Assembly (NCBI GenBank): GCA_947626885.1
Contig: CANQTX010000011.1
Location: 1 to 52,697, forward strand
DNA length: 52,697 nucleotides
Direction: 5' to 3'
Source: an uncultured Clostridia bacterium
GTDB taxonomy: Bacteria > Bacillota > Clostridia > TANB77 > CAG-508
Shown: piece by piece, positions 33,159-43,800 of the stretch
How the letters are laid out: every line of letters begins with the position of its first letter
Numbering within the stretch: position 1 is the first letter of the stretch
Position numbers and translations under genes: made by a program
Notes under the pieces: model-generated
What the model saw: only the letters and a program-made list of their open reading frames with translations
Databases searched by the model: none
Told to the model about the DNA's origin: nothing

Positions 33159-33332
33159 CTATTCTCCTAAATTAGGTGCTTCTACTGGGCAAACACCTGC
33201 ACATGCTCCACATTCAATGCATACATTTTCATCTATTACAAATCTTTCATCGCCTTGTGATATACAGCTCATAGGGCAAACGCCTGCACATGCTCCACAA
33301 CTAATACATTTATCTGTAATTTTATATGCCAT
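33159..33332 (-). CDS. Clostridial-type 2[4Fe-4S] ferredoxin
   Basis: The 57-residue protein has two cluster motifs, CISCGACAGVCPMSCI and CIECGACAGVCPVEAP, the classic low-potential electron carrier. The start at 33332 is chosen because AAAGGAGG lies about 9 nt upstream; an in-frame ATG at 33353 would overlap that site. It is a plausible partner linking PorGDAB to HydABC, inferred from family roles. Confidence 0.92.
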   Translation of the reverse strand: MAYKITDKCISCGACAGVCPMSCISQGDERFVIDENVCIECGACAGVCPVEAPNLGE

Positions 33333-33406
33333 CTGAAACGCCTCCTTTCTCATTTGGTGTTATATAATTTTTTCTCTTTTATAGAGAATACATTATATGC
33401 TATTAA

Positions 33407-34681
33407 TTACAATAATCTTTTTACTATTTTTTTTACATGACGCATAATTTCTTTTTCATTAACATAAATCATTTTTCTATTCTGCATGATCATTTTTCCA
33501 TCTATCATAACGGTATCTACATCTGCCCCATTAGCAGAATAAACAATATTAGCACATATATCATTTTCTGGACATAAATGAATCTTATCCATTTTAATAA
33601 ATATCATATCTGCTTTTTTACCTGGTTCCAACGTTCCAATTTCTTTGTCTAATCCTAATACTCTTGCACCTTCTATAGTTGCCATTTTTAAAATTTCATA
33701 AGCAGAAATAATGCCTGGTTGCATAGTATTGACTTTTTGCAAGTAAGCAGCTGTTTTCATTTCTTCAAACATATCCATGGTAGAAGTACTACCTATACCA
33801 TCTGATCCTAAACCTACAACAATGCCATTTTCTCTTAATTTTGCTACATTACAAATACCAGACGATAACTTGCAATTACTAATTGGATTATGTGATATTC
33901 CACCTGTTATATGTTTTAAAATTTGTATATCGTTATCAGAAACATAAATACCATGCGCTAATACGACAGGTACATCAAAAACATGCAAATCATTTAAGTA
34001 TTCTGTACTTGTTTTCTTATATGTATTTTGCACAATTTCTTCTTCCTCTAACGTTTCTGCTAAATGAATATGTAACCCTGTTTTTAATTCTTTTGCTAAA
34101 TCAACACATAAACCAAAAGTATAGGGGCTACATGTATGTGGTGCATCAGCTGATACATATATCTTAATTTTACTATTTTTATCTTCATTATAAATAGTAG
34201 CATATTCTCTTGTTTTTTCTACTTTATCTTTTATTGCATCATCTTTTATATTCCATGCAACAATTGCCCTTAGTCCTATATCTTTTATTGCTTCAATTGT
34301 TTTATTCATACCAAAATACATATCATTACAGGTAGTTGTTCCTGATTTTATCATTTCTAAACAAGATAAATAAGAATTCCAATAAATATCTTCTGGCTCT
34401 AATTGATCTTCTACTGGATAGATAGCGTTTTCTAACCAATCCATTAACTTTCTATCTGTTTTATATCCTCTAAAAATACTCATTGCTAAATGTGTATGCG
34501 TATTGACTAATCCCGGCATAATGAGCATATTTTTAGCATTTATTTTTTCATCAACAAGTTCTATCATATTATAATCTATTTTTTCAATGATATGATCATG
34601 AATTAAAATATCTTTTTTTTCAATATTTGCTGTATCACCTAACATATCTAGTACATAAGCATTTGTTATAAGCGTTTTCAT
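33407..34681 (-). CDS. Amidohydrolase, methylthioadenosine/S-adenosylhomocysteine deaminase type
   Basis: This metal-dependent deaminase of the MtaD/SsnA group has the sequence blocks VNTHTHLAMSIFRGYKTDRKLMDWLEN, HIHLAETLEEEEI, VVLAHGIYVSDND and GLGSDGIGSTSTMDMFEEM that supply the zinc ligands and catalytic residues. The 424-residue length fits. Likely substrates are 5'-deoxyadenosine, MTA or SAH; the exact one cannot be told from sequence. Together with MtnN at 5196 it suggests recycling of SAM by-products. Confidence 0.85.
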   Translation of the reverse strand: MKTLITNAYVLDMLGDTANIEKKDILIHDHIIEKIDYNMIELVDEKINAKNMLIMPGLVNTHTHLAMSIFRGYKTDRKLMDWLENAIYPVEDQLEPEDIYWNSYLSCLEMIKSGTTTCNDMYFGMNKTIEAIKDIGLRAIVAWNIKDDAIKDKVEKTREYATIYNEDKNSKIKIYVSADAPHTCSPYTFGLCVDLAKELKTGLHIHLAETLEEEEIVQNTYKKTSTEYLNDLHVFDVPVVLAHGIYVSDNDIQILKHITGGISHNPISNCKLSSGICNVAKLRENGIVVGLGSDGIGSTSTMDMFEEMKTAAYLQKVNTMQPGIISAYEILKMATIEGARVLGLDKEIGTLEPGKKADMIFIKMDKIHLCPENDICANIVYSANGADVDTVMIDGKMIMQNRKMIYVNEKEIMRHVKKIVKRLL

Positions 34682-34743
34682 TTGTTATCCCCTTAAGTTA
34701 TCCATATGTTTCTTCTTTTGTTTTATCTAATTCGTATTATTAT

Positions 34744-35670
34744 TTAAATTTCTTCTTTTTCTATATTCTTTTCATCTGCTTTTTCTAATTTTTCTAGTTT
34801 CTCTAATTCTTCTAAATCTTCTGCGCTATCTACTTGTAATGTATCCTCTTCCACTACAGCATCTTTGATAACAACTATATCTTTTGCTTCATATTTTCTA
34901 AAGTAAATATCATCACCTTCTTGATATTTTACTCTAACCATTTCTTTTAAAGTTTCCACTGATGCTACTTCTCCTGTTCCGTCTTTTGTTTTAACAATAG
35001 CACCAATTTTAGGTAACCCTTTTAATTTTTCTTCATAAACTTCTTGTTCATATTTTAAGCAACACATTAATCTACCACAATTTCCTGAAATCTTTGATGG
35101 ATTTAACGATATATTTTGCTCTTTTGCCATTTTAATAGAAACTGTTTCAAAATTACTTAAAAAAGAACAACAACACAATTCTCTTCCACAAATACCATTT
35201 CCACCGCATCTTTTTACTTCATCTCTAACACCAATTTGACGAAGCTCAATTCTGGTTCTAAATACTGAAGCTAAATCTTTTACTAGTTCTCTAAAATCAA
35301 TGCGACCTTCTGCAGTAAAATAAAATATGATTTTACTGCCATCATATTTATATTCTACATCAATCAATTTCATAGGAAGTTCATGTTTTTTTATTTTCTC
35401 CAATCCAATTTTAAATGCATCACTTTCTTTTGCTTTATTCTCTGAACGCATCTTTTTATCTTTATATGTTGCAATTCGAATAATTTCTTTTAATGGTTCT
35501 GCTATTTCATCATCTTCTACTTCTTTTATGGGAATTACAACTTCTCCATATTCTTCCCCCATAGCAGTATCCACAATAACTTCCATACCTTTTTCTATCT
35601 GTAAATTTCCTGGTGCAAAATAATATATTTTTCCAGGCTTTTTAAATCTAACACCTGTAACTATTTTCAT
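34744..35670 (-). CDS. PSP1-domain protein, YaaT-like
   Basis: The N-terminal region (TGVRFKKPGKIYYFAPG, VDTAMGEEYGEVV) and the Cys-rich block (CGGNGICGRELCCCSF, GNCGRLMCCLKYE) identify the PSP1/YaaT family, which in Bacillus acts in RNase Y-associated mRNA processing and in sporulation phosphorelay/competence control. The Cys clusters can hold [4Fe-4S]. The last about 40 residues are Glu/Lys-rich and lineage-specific. It overlaps holB by 23 nt, the same order as in Bacillus. Confidence 0.9.
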   Translation of the reverse strand: MKIVTGVRFKKPGKIYYFAPGNLQIEKGMEVIVDTAMGEEYGEVVIPIKEVEDDEIAEPLKEIIRIATYKDKKMRSENKAKESDAFKIGLEKIKKHELPMKLIDVEYKYDGSKIIFYFTAEGRIDFRELVKDLASVFRTRIELRQIGVRDEVKRCGGNGICGRELCCCSFLSNFETVSIKMAKEQNISLNPSKISGNCGRLMCCLKYEQEVYEEKLKGLPKIGAIVKTKDGTGEVASVETLKEMVRVKYQEGDDIYFRKYEAKDIVVIKDAVVEEDTLQVDSAEDLEELEKLEKLEKADEKNIEKEEI

Positions 35671-36556
35671 GAAATTCCTCCCCTATATTAAAAAGCATTG
35701 TATCCATGCTCATATCAAAATTACAATTACTTGTAAGTCTTTTGATACATTGATTGACTTCTTCAATCGCATGTATCATTCTTTTATCTTTTTTAGCATT
35801 GGTATAAAAACAAATGGTCATATATTCTAAAATATCATATATGTTTTCTTTATCATATAATATTTTTCCCTTTAGCATTATATCAATTAAATCATTTTCT
35901 GGTAATTCGCGAATAAATTGTTCTATTTTCAAATATAACGCTATATTTTCTTTTCTATGAATCGCTTTGGCAATACTTCCATGAAAAGATTTTAAGAGAT
36001 TTTCTGTTATCTTCGTATATCCTATAACATTTAAAGCATATTGCTTTAAATCACTATCTGAAATAGGAGAAAACCTAATAGGTATACAGCGCGATTGAAT
36101 GGTGGGCAAGATTCTATTCGGGTTAGAAGAAATTAATAGTAAAACTGCAAAATCTGGAGGTTCTTCTAAAGTTTTTAATAAGCAATTCTGTGCTTCTTTT
36201 GTCATTTTTTCACAATCATTAAGAATATACACCTTTTTGGAGGATAGAATAGGTTTTTCGATAATTTTCTCTGTTATTGCTCTAATCTGTTCTACCTTAA
36301 TTGTTTCTCCTTCTTCATTAACAAGCATAAAGTCCGAATGATTCTGTCCATCAAAACATACACAAGATTTACATTGGCAAGTATTTTCTTTATTCTCCAA
36401 ACATAATATTTTTTTTGCAAATTCTTTAGCCATTAACAATTTGCCAATTCCCTCTGTTCCTAAAAACAAATAACTATGCGAGATATTCTGTTGTGCTAAA
36501 CTGTTTATGAGATAATTCTTAATATTTGCATGTCCTATAATATTTTCAAAATTCAA
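35648..36556 (-). CDS. holB: DNA polymerase III delta' subunit
   Basis: Delta' is part of the clamp loader. The AAA+ fold shows a P-loop-like LGTEGIGKLLMA at about 33-44 with Leu after the GK, as in catalytically inactive delta', and the zinc module CLENKENTCQCKSC. The sensor region (LKTLEEPPDFAVLLLISSNPNRILPTIQSRC) is typical of the family. 302 residues. It is upstream of and overlapping yaaT. Confidence 0.9.
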   Translation of the reverse strand: MNFENIIGHANIKNYLINSLAQQNISHSYLFLGTEGIGKLLMAKEFAKKILCLENKENTCQCKSCVCFDGQNHSDFMLVNEEGETIKVEQIRAITEKIIEKPILSSKKVYILNDCEKMTKEAQNCLLKTLEEPPDFAVLLLISSNPNRILPTIQSRCIPIRFSPISDSDLKQYALNVIGYTKITENLLKSFHGSIAKAIHRKENIALYLKIEQFIRELPENDLIDIMLKGKILYDKENIYDILEYMTICFYTNAKKDKRMIHAIEEVNQCIKRLTSNCNFDMSMDTMLFNIGEEFHENSYRC

Positions 36557-36568
36557 CTTATGTTACCT

Positions 36569-37198
36569 CTACTTTATTTTTCCAAATGCGCTAAAAGGCC
36601 AAAATCTTAAACATACAATACCTTCTATTTTTTTCATTGGTATACATCCTAATGCTCTACAGTCTGTACTTTTGGTTCTATTATCTCCCATTGCAAAAAT
36701 ATATCCCTCTGGAACAATAAAATCATAAAATATTTCTGATTCTGTGATAACATCTTCTCTTAAATAATTTTCCTCCATTACTTTCCCATTAATATATACC
36801 ACATTATCTTCAATTTTTACATGCTCTCCTGGAAAAGCTATGACTCTTTTAATATAACTTGTTTTTGTTAATTCTAAACTATAATATACAAATTTCTTCC
36901 ATAACCCCTTAGGCTCATTATCATAGATTGCTACAGGATTACTTTGATCTGCTTCCCATTTTGAATATGCCCTAGTTGGTGCTTCAAATGTTATAATATC
37001 TCCTCTTTTAGGCGTAGCACCTGTTATTCTATAGGTTCTATTTAAAATTAATCTTTGGTTTTCTTCTAATGTAGGATACATTGACCTTTGTTGTACAATT
37101 GTGGGTGTTGCAATAAAATATCGAAATAATAATGCTAATATTAATGCAATAATAATACAATATACCCACTCTAATATATCTTTTGCTTTTTCTTTCAT
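36569..37198 (-). CDS. lepB: Signal peptidase I
   Basis: LepB cleaves signal peptides outside the membrane. A single N-terminal membrane helix (about 9-30) leads to the catalytic Ser39 in QRSMYPTL and the general-base Lys117 in YIKRVIAFPGEHV; the conserved GDNRTKSTDCR box follows. The usual Gly or Asn before the catalytic Ser is Arg here. 209 residues. It is 12 nt upstream of holB, so probably co-transcribed. Confidence 0.94.
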   Translation of the reverse strand: MKEKAKDILEWVYCIIIALILALLFRYFIATPTIVQQRSMYPTLEENQRLILNRTYRITGATPKRGDIITFEAPTRAYSKWEADQSNPVAIYDNEPKGLWKKFVYYSLELTKTSYIKRVIAFPGEHVKIEDNVVYINGKVMEENYLREDVITESEIFYDFIVPEGYIFAMGDNRTKSTDCRALGCIPMKKIEGIVCLRFWPFSAFGKIK

Positions 37199-37267
37199 AT
37201 AATTACCCTTCTTTATCTAATCATCTATCAAATTATATATTAGTTTCTCAATAATTTCAATGAAAAA

Positions 37268-38506
37268 TTATTTTTTCTTTTTATTTGTAACACTCTTAGT
37301 ATCCTTAGAAACTGTTTTTGTTACTTTTTCTTCTGTTTGATTGCTTTTCTTACTGGTAGACTTTTTACTGCTTGATTTGCTTGATACTTTTTCCTTGCTT
37401 TTAGTTTGATTTCCTGCTTTGTTGGTATCCTTTTTATCCTCTATCCCTAATCTTCTATTTTTATCTTGAATTAAATTTTTTTCCATTTCTTCTAAAAAAT
37501 CAATTTCTATTTGTTTCGCTACAACATTGTTTTTCTGATTATCTCTTTTGGAGTCTTTTTGCGTCTTTTTTTCTTTCTTTTTAGCTTCATTTAATATCAT
37601 TTCTTCAGATATGGTATCCACCATTTCTTTTTTGGCTGCTAATGTTGTAAATCCTTGGAAGTCTTCTAATTCTGATTCTCTATTATTTTTTAAAGAATCT
37701 ATCAAAGTATCTTCTTCTATGATATCTGGCTTTTGTACTTCTTGATAATCTGGTTTTTCATCCATTGCTTTATATACTATTTCTTCAGCTACTTCTGGTA
37801 TATTTTCTTTATCTTCTATATCCTCTTTATCCTCTACTATAGCTTGTGTATCATTGAATGTTGTAGATTCTATTTTCTCAGTTGTCATGTTTTCTTCTAC
37901 ATTCTCTGTTTCTTCTATATCTCCATCCACATAAGTAGTCTCTTCTAAATTTGTATCTGAAAAATTATCATGATATGATACTTCTTTTGGTTGATTTTCT
38001 GTATACTTTGTATCATCATAATCTTCTATCTCTTCTTCAAAGTCATATCCTTTAACTTTACTTAATGAAGCAAATAAACTTTCTTCATCACCATCATCTG
38101 TATACTCCGTATTTTCATTAATATCTGATAAATTAATTTTATCCTTTTCATACATTTCATTTTCTTCTATTTCATAAGGAATATCATTCTCATTAGCAGT
38201 TTGATAAACGTCTTCTACTGTTTCTTCTTTCCATGTATTTTTTGACATTTGATAAGATTTTTTCTCTTTTTTTTCTTTTTTGCTTCCAGCTTGAACAAAT
38301 GTAAAATCATCCGTTTTATCCATTTTGTAACCAATATATAATACCAATGAAATTAATACAATACCAATAACAAAAAGACCTATTTTACCCCAACTTTGAT
38401 GAGAGGTTTCTGCCTTTTGCATGGTTTCTAAGGAACTGGCAAAACATATATTGACATGACACAAAAAAATACTCATTCCTAATAAAAATTTTTTTAACTT
38501 TTTCAT
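37268..38506 (-). CDS. Membrane-anchored charged repeat-like protein, function unknown
   Basis: The start at 38506 is set by AAGGGAAG 9 nt upstream; the frame itself opens at 38524. A signal-like hydrophobic stretch (about 4-22) ends at CFASS, a second membrane helix (IGLFVIGIVLISLVLYIGYKM) follows near 38-58, and then about 330 residues of low-complexity, mostly acidic sequence rich in Glu, Asp, Thr and Asn, ending in a Lys/Ser-rich tail (KSSSKKSTSKKSNQTE, VTNKKKK). I do not recognise a domain. It lies just after the sensor kinase gene and could be co-transcribed with it. Confidence 0.75.
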   Translation of the reverse strand: MKKLKKFLLGMSIFLCHVNICFASSLETMQKAETSHQSWGKIGLFVIGIVLISLVLYIGYKMDKTDDFTFVQAGSKKEKKEKKSYQMSKNTWKEETVEDVYQTANENDIPYEIEENEMYEKDKINLSDINENTEYTDDGDEESLFASLSKVKGYDFEEEIEDYDDTKYTENQPKEVSYHDNFSDTNLEETTYVDGDIEETENVEENMTTEKIESTTFNDTQAIVEDKEDIEDKENIPEVAEEIVYKAMDEKPDYQEVQKPDIIEEDTLIDSLKNNRESELEDFQGFTTLAAKKEMVDTISEEMILNEAKKKEKKTQKDSKRDNQKNNVVAKQIEIDFLEEMEKNLIQDKNRRLGIEDKKDTNKAGNQTKSKEKVSSKSSSKKSTSKKSNQTEEKVTKTVSKDTKSVTNKKKK

Positions 38507-38528
38507 ACTCTTTCTTCCCTTCATTTAT

Positions 38529-39713
38529 CTATTGTATTTTACTTTCTTCTTTGTTGGTTTTCCCTTGTTTTGTAGGAATCCTAATAACAACTTCCGTTCC
38601 TTTTCCTACTTCGCTTTTTATATCTATCATACCATTATTTTGATTTAATATCTCTTTAGCAATAGAAAGCCCTAATCCTGTTCCGCCCATTTCTCTTGTA
38701 CGTGACTTGTCCACCCTATAGAATCTTTCAAATATTTTATCTAAGTCTTCTTTGGGAATTCCCACACCATTGTCAATAATTTTAATATAAGCATCATTAT
38801 AAACAAATCCCACATATACTTTTATATTGCCTCCCTCTTCTGTATATTTAATAGCATTTGTTAATATATTTAATACTACTCTTTCAATACCATTTCTATC
38901 AGCATATACAAGAGGAACATTAGCTGTGACAAAACATTCTCCTGTTAATTTCTTTTTCTTCATTTCTATATCTAAACCATCAAATGTATATTTCACTAGT
39001 TCACCTAAATCGAATTCCGTTTTTTCAATTTTCACCTTTGAAGTATCATATTTAGAAAGTGTTAACAAATCATTTACTAGTCTTGACATGCGTTCTGCTT
39101 CTGAAGAAATTCTTTCTAAAAATTTTCTATTGGTTTGACTATCCACATCACTTTCTAATAACGTATCTGCATATCCCATAATAGAAGTAATTGGTGTTTT
39201 TAATTCGTGTGAAACATCTGCCACAAATTGTTTTCTCATTCGATCTAATCGTTCATGTTCTGTAATATCTTGAATCACAACAATAACACCAGCAGGTCTA
39301 TCATTTTCATTTTTAAAAGGTGCAAAAAATAAGTTAATTGTTCGATTTCCTATAGGAATTTTCTTTTCAGATGATGTCCAATTTTCTAAATAAATAATTT
39401 TCTCTAGATTAATATCTACATTAAATTTATCAAAAATTTCTGAAAAAGTAGTTTCTTCTTTTAAATCTAAAAATTTTTTAGCTGCTGGGTTAATATGCAC
39501 AATTTCTTCTTTTAAATTAAAAGCAATTAATCCATCTGTCATATGCAATAATATAGTTTCCATTTGATTTTTTTGCCTTGTTGCTTCATTTAACTCTTCT
39601 TTGGCCATTTCTATTGTTTTTGATAATTCTGCTCTTGGTTTAAGAAATCGACTAAAAAAGATTTTTGCAATTATTAAAAATACAATACAAATGATTAATA
39701 TAATGTATAACAT
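38529..39713 (-). CDS. PAS-containing sensor histidine kinase (PhoR/WalK-like)
   Basis: One N-terminal membrane helix (3-20), a PAS-type domain at about 45-150, a HisKA domain with phospho-acceptor His169 in VSHELKTP, and an HATPase_c domain with NILTNAIKYT (N box), DNGVGIP (G1) and GGTGLGLSIAKEI (G2) are visible. There is no large outside sensor domain, so the signal is probably intracellular or sensed in the membrane. It lies 226 bp downstream of its cognate response regulator, an unusually large gap containing a hairpin. 394 residues. Confidence 0.92.
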   Translation of the reverse strand: MLYIILIICIVFLIIAKIFFSRFLKPRAELSKTIEMAKEELNEATRQKNQMETILLHMTDGLIAFNLKEEIVHINPAAKKFLDLKEETTFSEIFDKFNVDINLEKIIYLENWTSSEKKIPIGNRTINLFFAPFKNENDRPAGVIVVIQDITEHERLDRMRKQFVADVSHELKTPITSIMGYADTLLESDVDSQTNRKFLERISSEAERMSRLVNDLLTLSKYDTSKVKIEKTEFDLGELVKYTFDGLDIEMKKKKLTGECFVTANVPLVYADRNGIERVVLNILTNAIKYTEEGGNIKVYVGFVYNDAYIKIIDNGVGIPKEDLDKIFERFYRVDKSRTREMGGTGLGLSIAKEILNQNNGMIDIKSEVGKGTEVVIRIPTKQGKTNKEESKIQ

Positions 39714-39823
39714 GCTTTTCTCCTATACAGCCTATGTTTTTATTATTATATACTTATCTGTTATTTTATTCAAGCTATTCCTAGAAATTGATATAAAAAT
39801 GTAATAGAATACATAAAATAAAA

Positions 39824-39845
39824 GGAGAACTGCTATGAGCTCTCC
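39824..39845 (-). terminator. Hairpin between response regulator and kinase genes
   Basis: On the minus strand GGAGA-GCT-cat-AGC-ag-TTCTCC folds and is followed by TTTTATTTTA. It may end part of the regulator transcript and lower kinase expression. An ACTAC-tataaa-GTAGT hairpin lies just upstream. Confidence 0.6.
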
Positions 39846-39939
39846 AAAGTCTTTAATACTCGACTACTATAAAGTAGTGGGAAAATTAAATTTATTATAA
39901 CAAAATATGTTTTAACTGTCAAATATCATTGCTAGTTAT

Positions 39940-40689
39940 TTAAGTTTTATCTGTAACATAATAGCCTACTCCTCTTTTTGTAATTAATATTTTGGGATTT
40001 GCTTTATCCTTCTCAATTTTATCTCTAATTCTATTCATAGTAACATCTATGGTTCGTATAGCGCCAACATACTCTTCGTATTCCCAAACCTCACGAAGTA
40101 ACATTTCTCTCGTTACAACTTGTCCTGGTTGACTAGCTAAATATTTTAATACATCAAATTCTTTTTTAGTTAAATTTATAACCTCTCCTTTTACTTTTAC
40201 CTCTATCTTTTTAAGGTCTAAAGTTAAATCACCAACTTTAATAATATCATCTTTATCTTCTTTTTGGTTTTGTGCATTTTCCATGTTGGCATTTAATTCG
40301 GCTTTTCTTAGATTTGCTTTAATTCTAGCCATAACCTCTCGAATTTGAAAAGGCTTAGTAATATAATCGTCTGCTCCCATTTCAAGGCCTACAATTTTAT
40401 CTGATTCTGAATCTTTAGCAGATATCATTAAAATAGGAATATTAGATATATTAAGAGCATAACGTATTTTTTTACAAACAGAAATACCATCAAGTTTGGG
40501 TATCATAACATCTAGAAGAATTAAATCTGGTTTTTCATTTAAAGCCATTTCTACCGCTGTTGCACCGTCATATGCCTCTAAAGTATTATATCCTTCTTTC
40601 TGCAAATTAAATACTAATAATTCCATAATGCTCTTTTCATCATCTACCACGAGTATTGTTTTTTTGTCTTTTTCTATCATTTCTTCCAC
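39940..40689 (-). CDS. OmpR/PhoB-family response regulator
   Basis: The receiver domain (about 10-125) has VVDDEKS, the phospho-acceptor Asp60 in LILLDVM, the ISAKDSE switch threonine/serine position and TKPFQIREV with the conserved Lys. The winged-helix domain (150-249) includes LTKKEFDVLKYLASQPGQVVTREMLLREVW and RTIDVTMNRIRDKIE. The start is a GTG at 40689; AAAGGTGGG lies upstream. It is the first gene of the two-component pair; the pair resembles PhoPR/WalRK of Firmicutes. 249 residues including an extended linker with Gln/Asn/Lys (NQKEDKDD). Confidence 0.93.
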   Translation of the reverse strand: MEEMIEKDKKTILVVDDEKSIMELLVFNLQKEGYNTLEAYDGATAVEMALNEKPDLILLDVMIPKLDGISVCKKIRYALNISNIPILMISAKDSESDKIVGLEMGADDYITKPFQIREVMARIKANLRKAELNANMENAQNQKEDKDDIIKVGDLTLDLKKIEVKVKGEVINLTKKEFDVLKYLASQPGQVVTREMLLREVWEYEEYVGAIRTIDVTMNRIRDKIEKDKANPKILITKRGVGYYVTDKT

Positions 40690-40775
40690 AAAAAACCCAC
40701 CTTTCTATTCAAATAAAAGAAGCACTTTTTATTATAACTCTTTTTTATTTTATAATATTTTTCATTTATATTACT

Positions 40776-40804
40776 TTTATATCATATATAACAATTTTGT
40801 ACAA
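40776..40804 (-). promoter_or_regulatory. Promoter of the response regulator gene
   Basis: TTGTAC (40799-40804), 17-nt spacer, TATAAA (40776-40781) on the minus strand, about 87 nt upstream of the GTG start. Confidence 0.6.
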
Positions 40805-40837
40805 GTTTTTTTTCAATTTTATTTCTTTTTTGTCATA

Positions 40838-43800
40838 TTACATAAGCACTTCTACTTGATAGATTTTTCCATTATCCTGAAGTAACACTTGTTTTTCTGT
40901 TAATTCTTCTCCATTGACGATAAATTTTTGAATACCCGTATTTTTACTATTAGGGTTTTTTACTTTAATTTTATAAATACTTGTTTTATATTTATATTGT
41001 ATTTCATATTCTTTCCAATCTTTTGCTATGCAAGGACTAATACTTAAAAAACCATTTTGAATTTTTAATCCTAAAATATATTCAATAACCGCTTTAAAAT
41101 ACCAACTACTCGAACCAGTATACCAATTCCATCCTCCTCTTCCTACTAAGTCTTTATTACTATATAAGTCTGCTTCTAGAATATATGGTTCTAATTTAAA
41201 CTTTCTTGCTTCTTCTTTTGTTTTGGCATGTTCAATTGGATTTAACATTTCTGCTAATGTCATAGCTTTATCCCCAAATCCCAAAATCGCTTCTGCTATC
41301 ATAAACCATACACTAGCATGGGTATATTGTCCACCATTTTCTCTAATACCTGGTGGATAAGCTTTAATATATCCTGGATTAAATGTTGCTTTTTCAAATG
41401 GTGGATCAAATAATTTGATAATCTTATTCTCTTTATCTACTAAATAATTTTCTGCCTCTTCCATGGCAATAAATTTCTTATCATTATCTCCTGCATCAGA
41501 TATAACTGACCAACTTTGTACAAGACTATCGATTCTACATTCCTCACTTGTCATGCTTCCTAACTCATTGCCATCATCCGTTATTGCTCTTTTATACCAT
41601 CTACCATCCCAACCTTTTGTATTAATATTACGTTTCAATTTTTCTTTCACTTCTGTGTAACGTTTTACTAAATCTTCCCTTTTTCTTTGCGCACAAATAG
41701 GAATAAACTGATTTAAAATATCATATAAGAAGAAGGCAAGCCAAACACTTTCTCCTTTTCCCTTACTTCCTACATTACTAAACCCATCATTCCAATCCCC
41801 TATTCCTATTTTAGGGAACGGATCAATGCCCTTAGATATACTGTTTTCTATTGCTCTTACACAATGCTCAAATAAGCTTTCTTTTTTATCACTTTCATAA
41901 TATATATCATACTTTTCTTCCTCTCCCTCTTCTAATAAAGCGCCTTTTAAATATTCAATCTGTTCTTCTAAAATTTCTTGACTGTTTTCAAATTGTATAT
42001 ATTGCAATGTTCCATAAACTAACCATAAATAATCATCTGAAAATTTTGTACGTATTCCTTTCTTTGTATCTGTATGCCACCAATGTAATACATCTCCTTC
42101 TATAAATTGATGTCTAGCACAATTCATAATTTGTTCTTTTAAGTAAGAACTATCTACATATTTTATTCCTATAGCGTCTTGTAATTGATCTCTAAAACCA
42201 AAAGCACCACCTGATTGATAATATCCTGTTCTTCCTAAAATCCTACTTGCAAGGGTTTGATATACTAGCCAACCATTCATCATAATATTCATAGAATCTG
42301 ATGGTGTTTTTATATGAATGGTTGTTAAAATGCGATTCCAATTCTTTTTTGTTTCTTCTAGTAGTCTATCTATATTGTCCTCTTGTTGATATTTTTCTGC
42401 CAATTCGAAGATTCTATCTGTTTCATTTTCTTGTCCCATAATAATAGAAAATTTTTTATCTTCAAATTTATCCAATTTTATAATAAATTCTAAACCTAAA
42501 CAAGAATTTTTTCCCAAACCAGATGCATGATTTAAATTTCTGTAAAGAGCATCTGGTGCTTCTATATCCCCTTCTCCAAAAAAGTTGTCTTTTTCTCCTG
42601 TAAAACTATTAATAGGAATATTGGCCGTAACATACATACGTTTTCCCTTAAATACATCCTCTGCTAATACATTTTTTAATAATATGACATTTCCTTTTCT
42701 TTCTACTTCGATATTTCCATTCGTAAAATATTCATCTTCTCCTAAAACCGTTTTAAAGTACACAACAAATTTTAATTTTCTTTCTTCATTTAACATATTT
42801 TTTATTTTAAATCTTAAGACTTTCACACTGTCTTGGCTTGGAACAAATATTTCTAATTTTTGTATTAAATTATCGTTTTTATTAGTAAATTTTGTGTATC
42901 CAAACCCATGGGATACATAATAATCATTCGAATTCGGAATAACACTACTATTTAATGTCCATATCTTTTTATTTGCTTCATCCTTCATATAAAATATCTC
43001 AGACGGTACATCCATAACACTATTATTATTCCATGCCGTTAAACGATTAATGCGACTATTTTTATTCCAAGTATATCCACCCAAATTATCTGTTACAATT
43101 GTTCCAAAAAATCTATTGGTTAACACATTACACCAAACAGCTGGTAATTTATTTTCCTTATTTTTATATATATGATATTCTTTTCCGTCTTGCGAAAAAC
43201 CACCATATCCATTGTCATATAGCAGAGCCTCTTCTTTGATGGGATAAATTTCCTCATGAGTATCATTTCTTTTATCCTTTTTTATCACTATAGCTTTCTT
43301 TAACTTTTCTTGTTTCTCCTCTAATTCTTTTATATGCGCCGCTAATCCTCCCATTTGTGCATTAATCGTCAAACGAGCCTTAAAAGTAATAGCTTCTAAA
43401 TCTTCTTGTTGCATCTCATTTTTATTTAATATAAAAATACCTGCATAAACATTTTTTAAGAAATTTAATTGTTTATTAGAAATTACTTCCTCTATATTTT
43501 CTTTCACAAATCTTTCATATACATTACTTTCATCATTTAAAATAATTAAATCAATGGGAATATTCTTAGCTCTATAATATTCAAATGCACTAACCACTTC
43601 TTCTATTACATAAATATCTTCTATATTTTTTATTTTTACCAGTACTATTGGTAAATCACCTGAAATACCATATTTCCAAAAACTATCTTTCATATATTCT
43701 TTATTCGATTTATTTATTTTTAATGGATTTAATCGTAAAATATAGCTTAACATTTTAGAATATAATTCAAGTTTTTCTGTATTAATTTGCAAATATTTAC

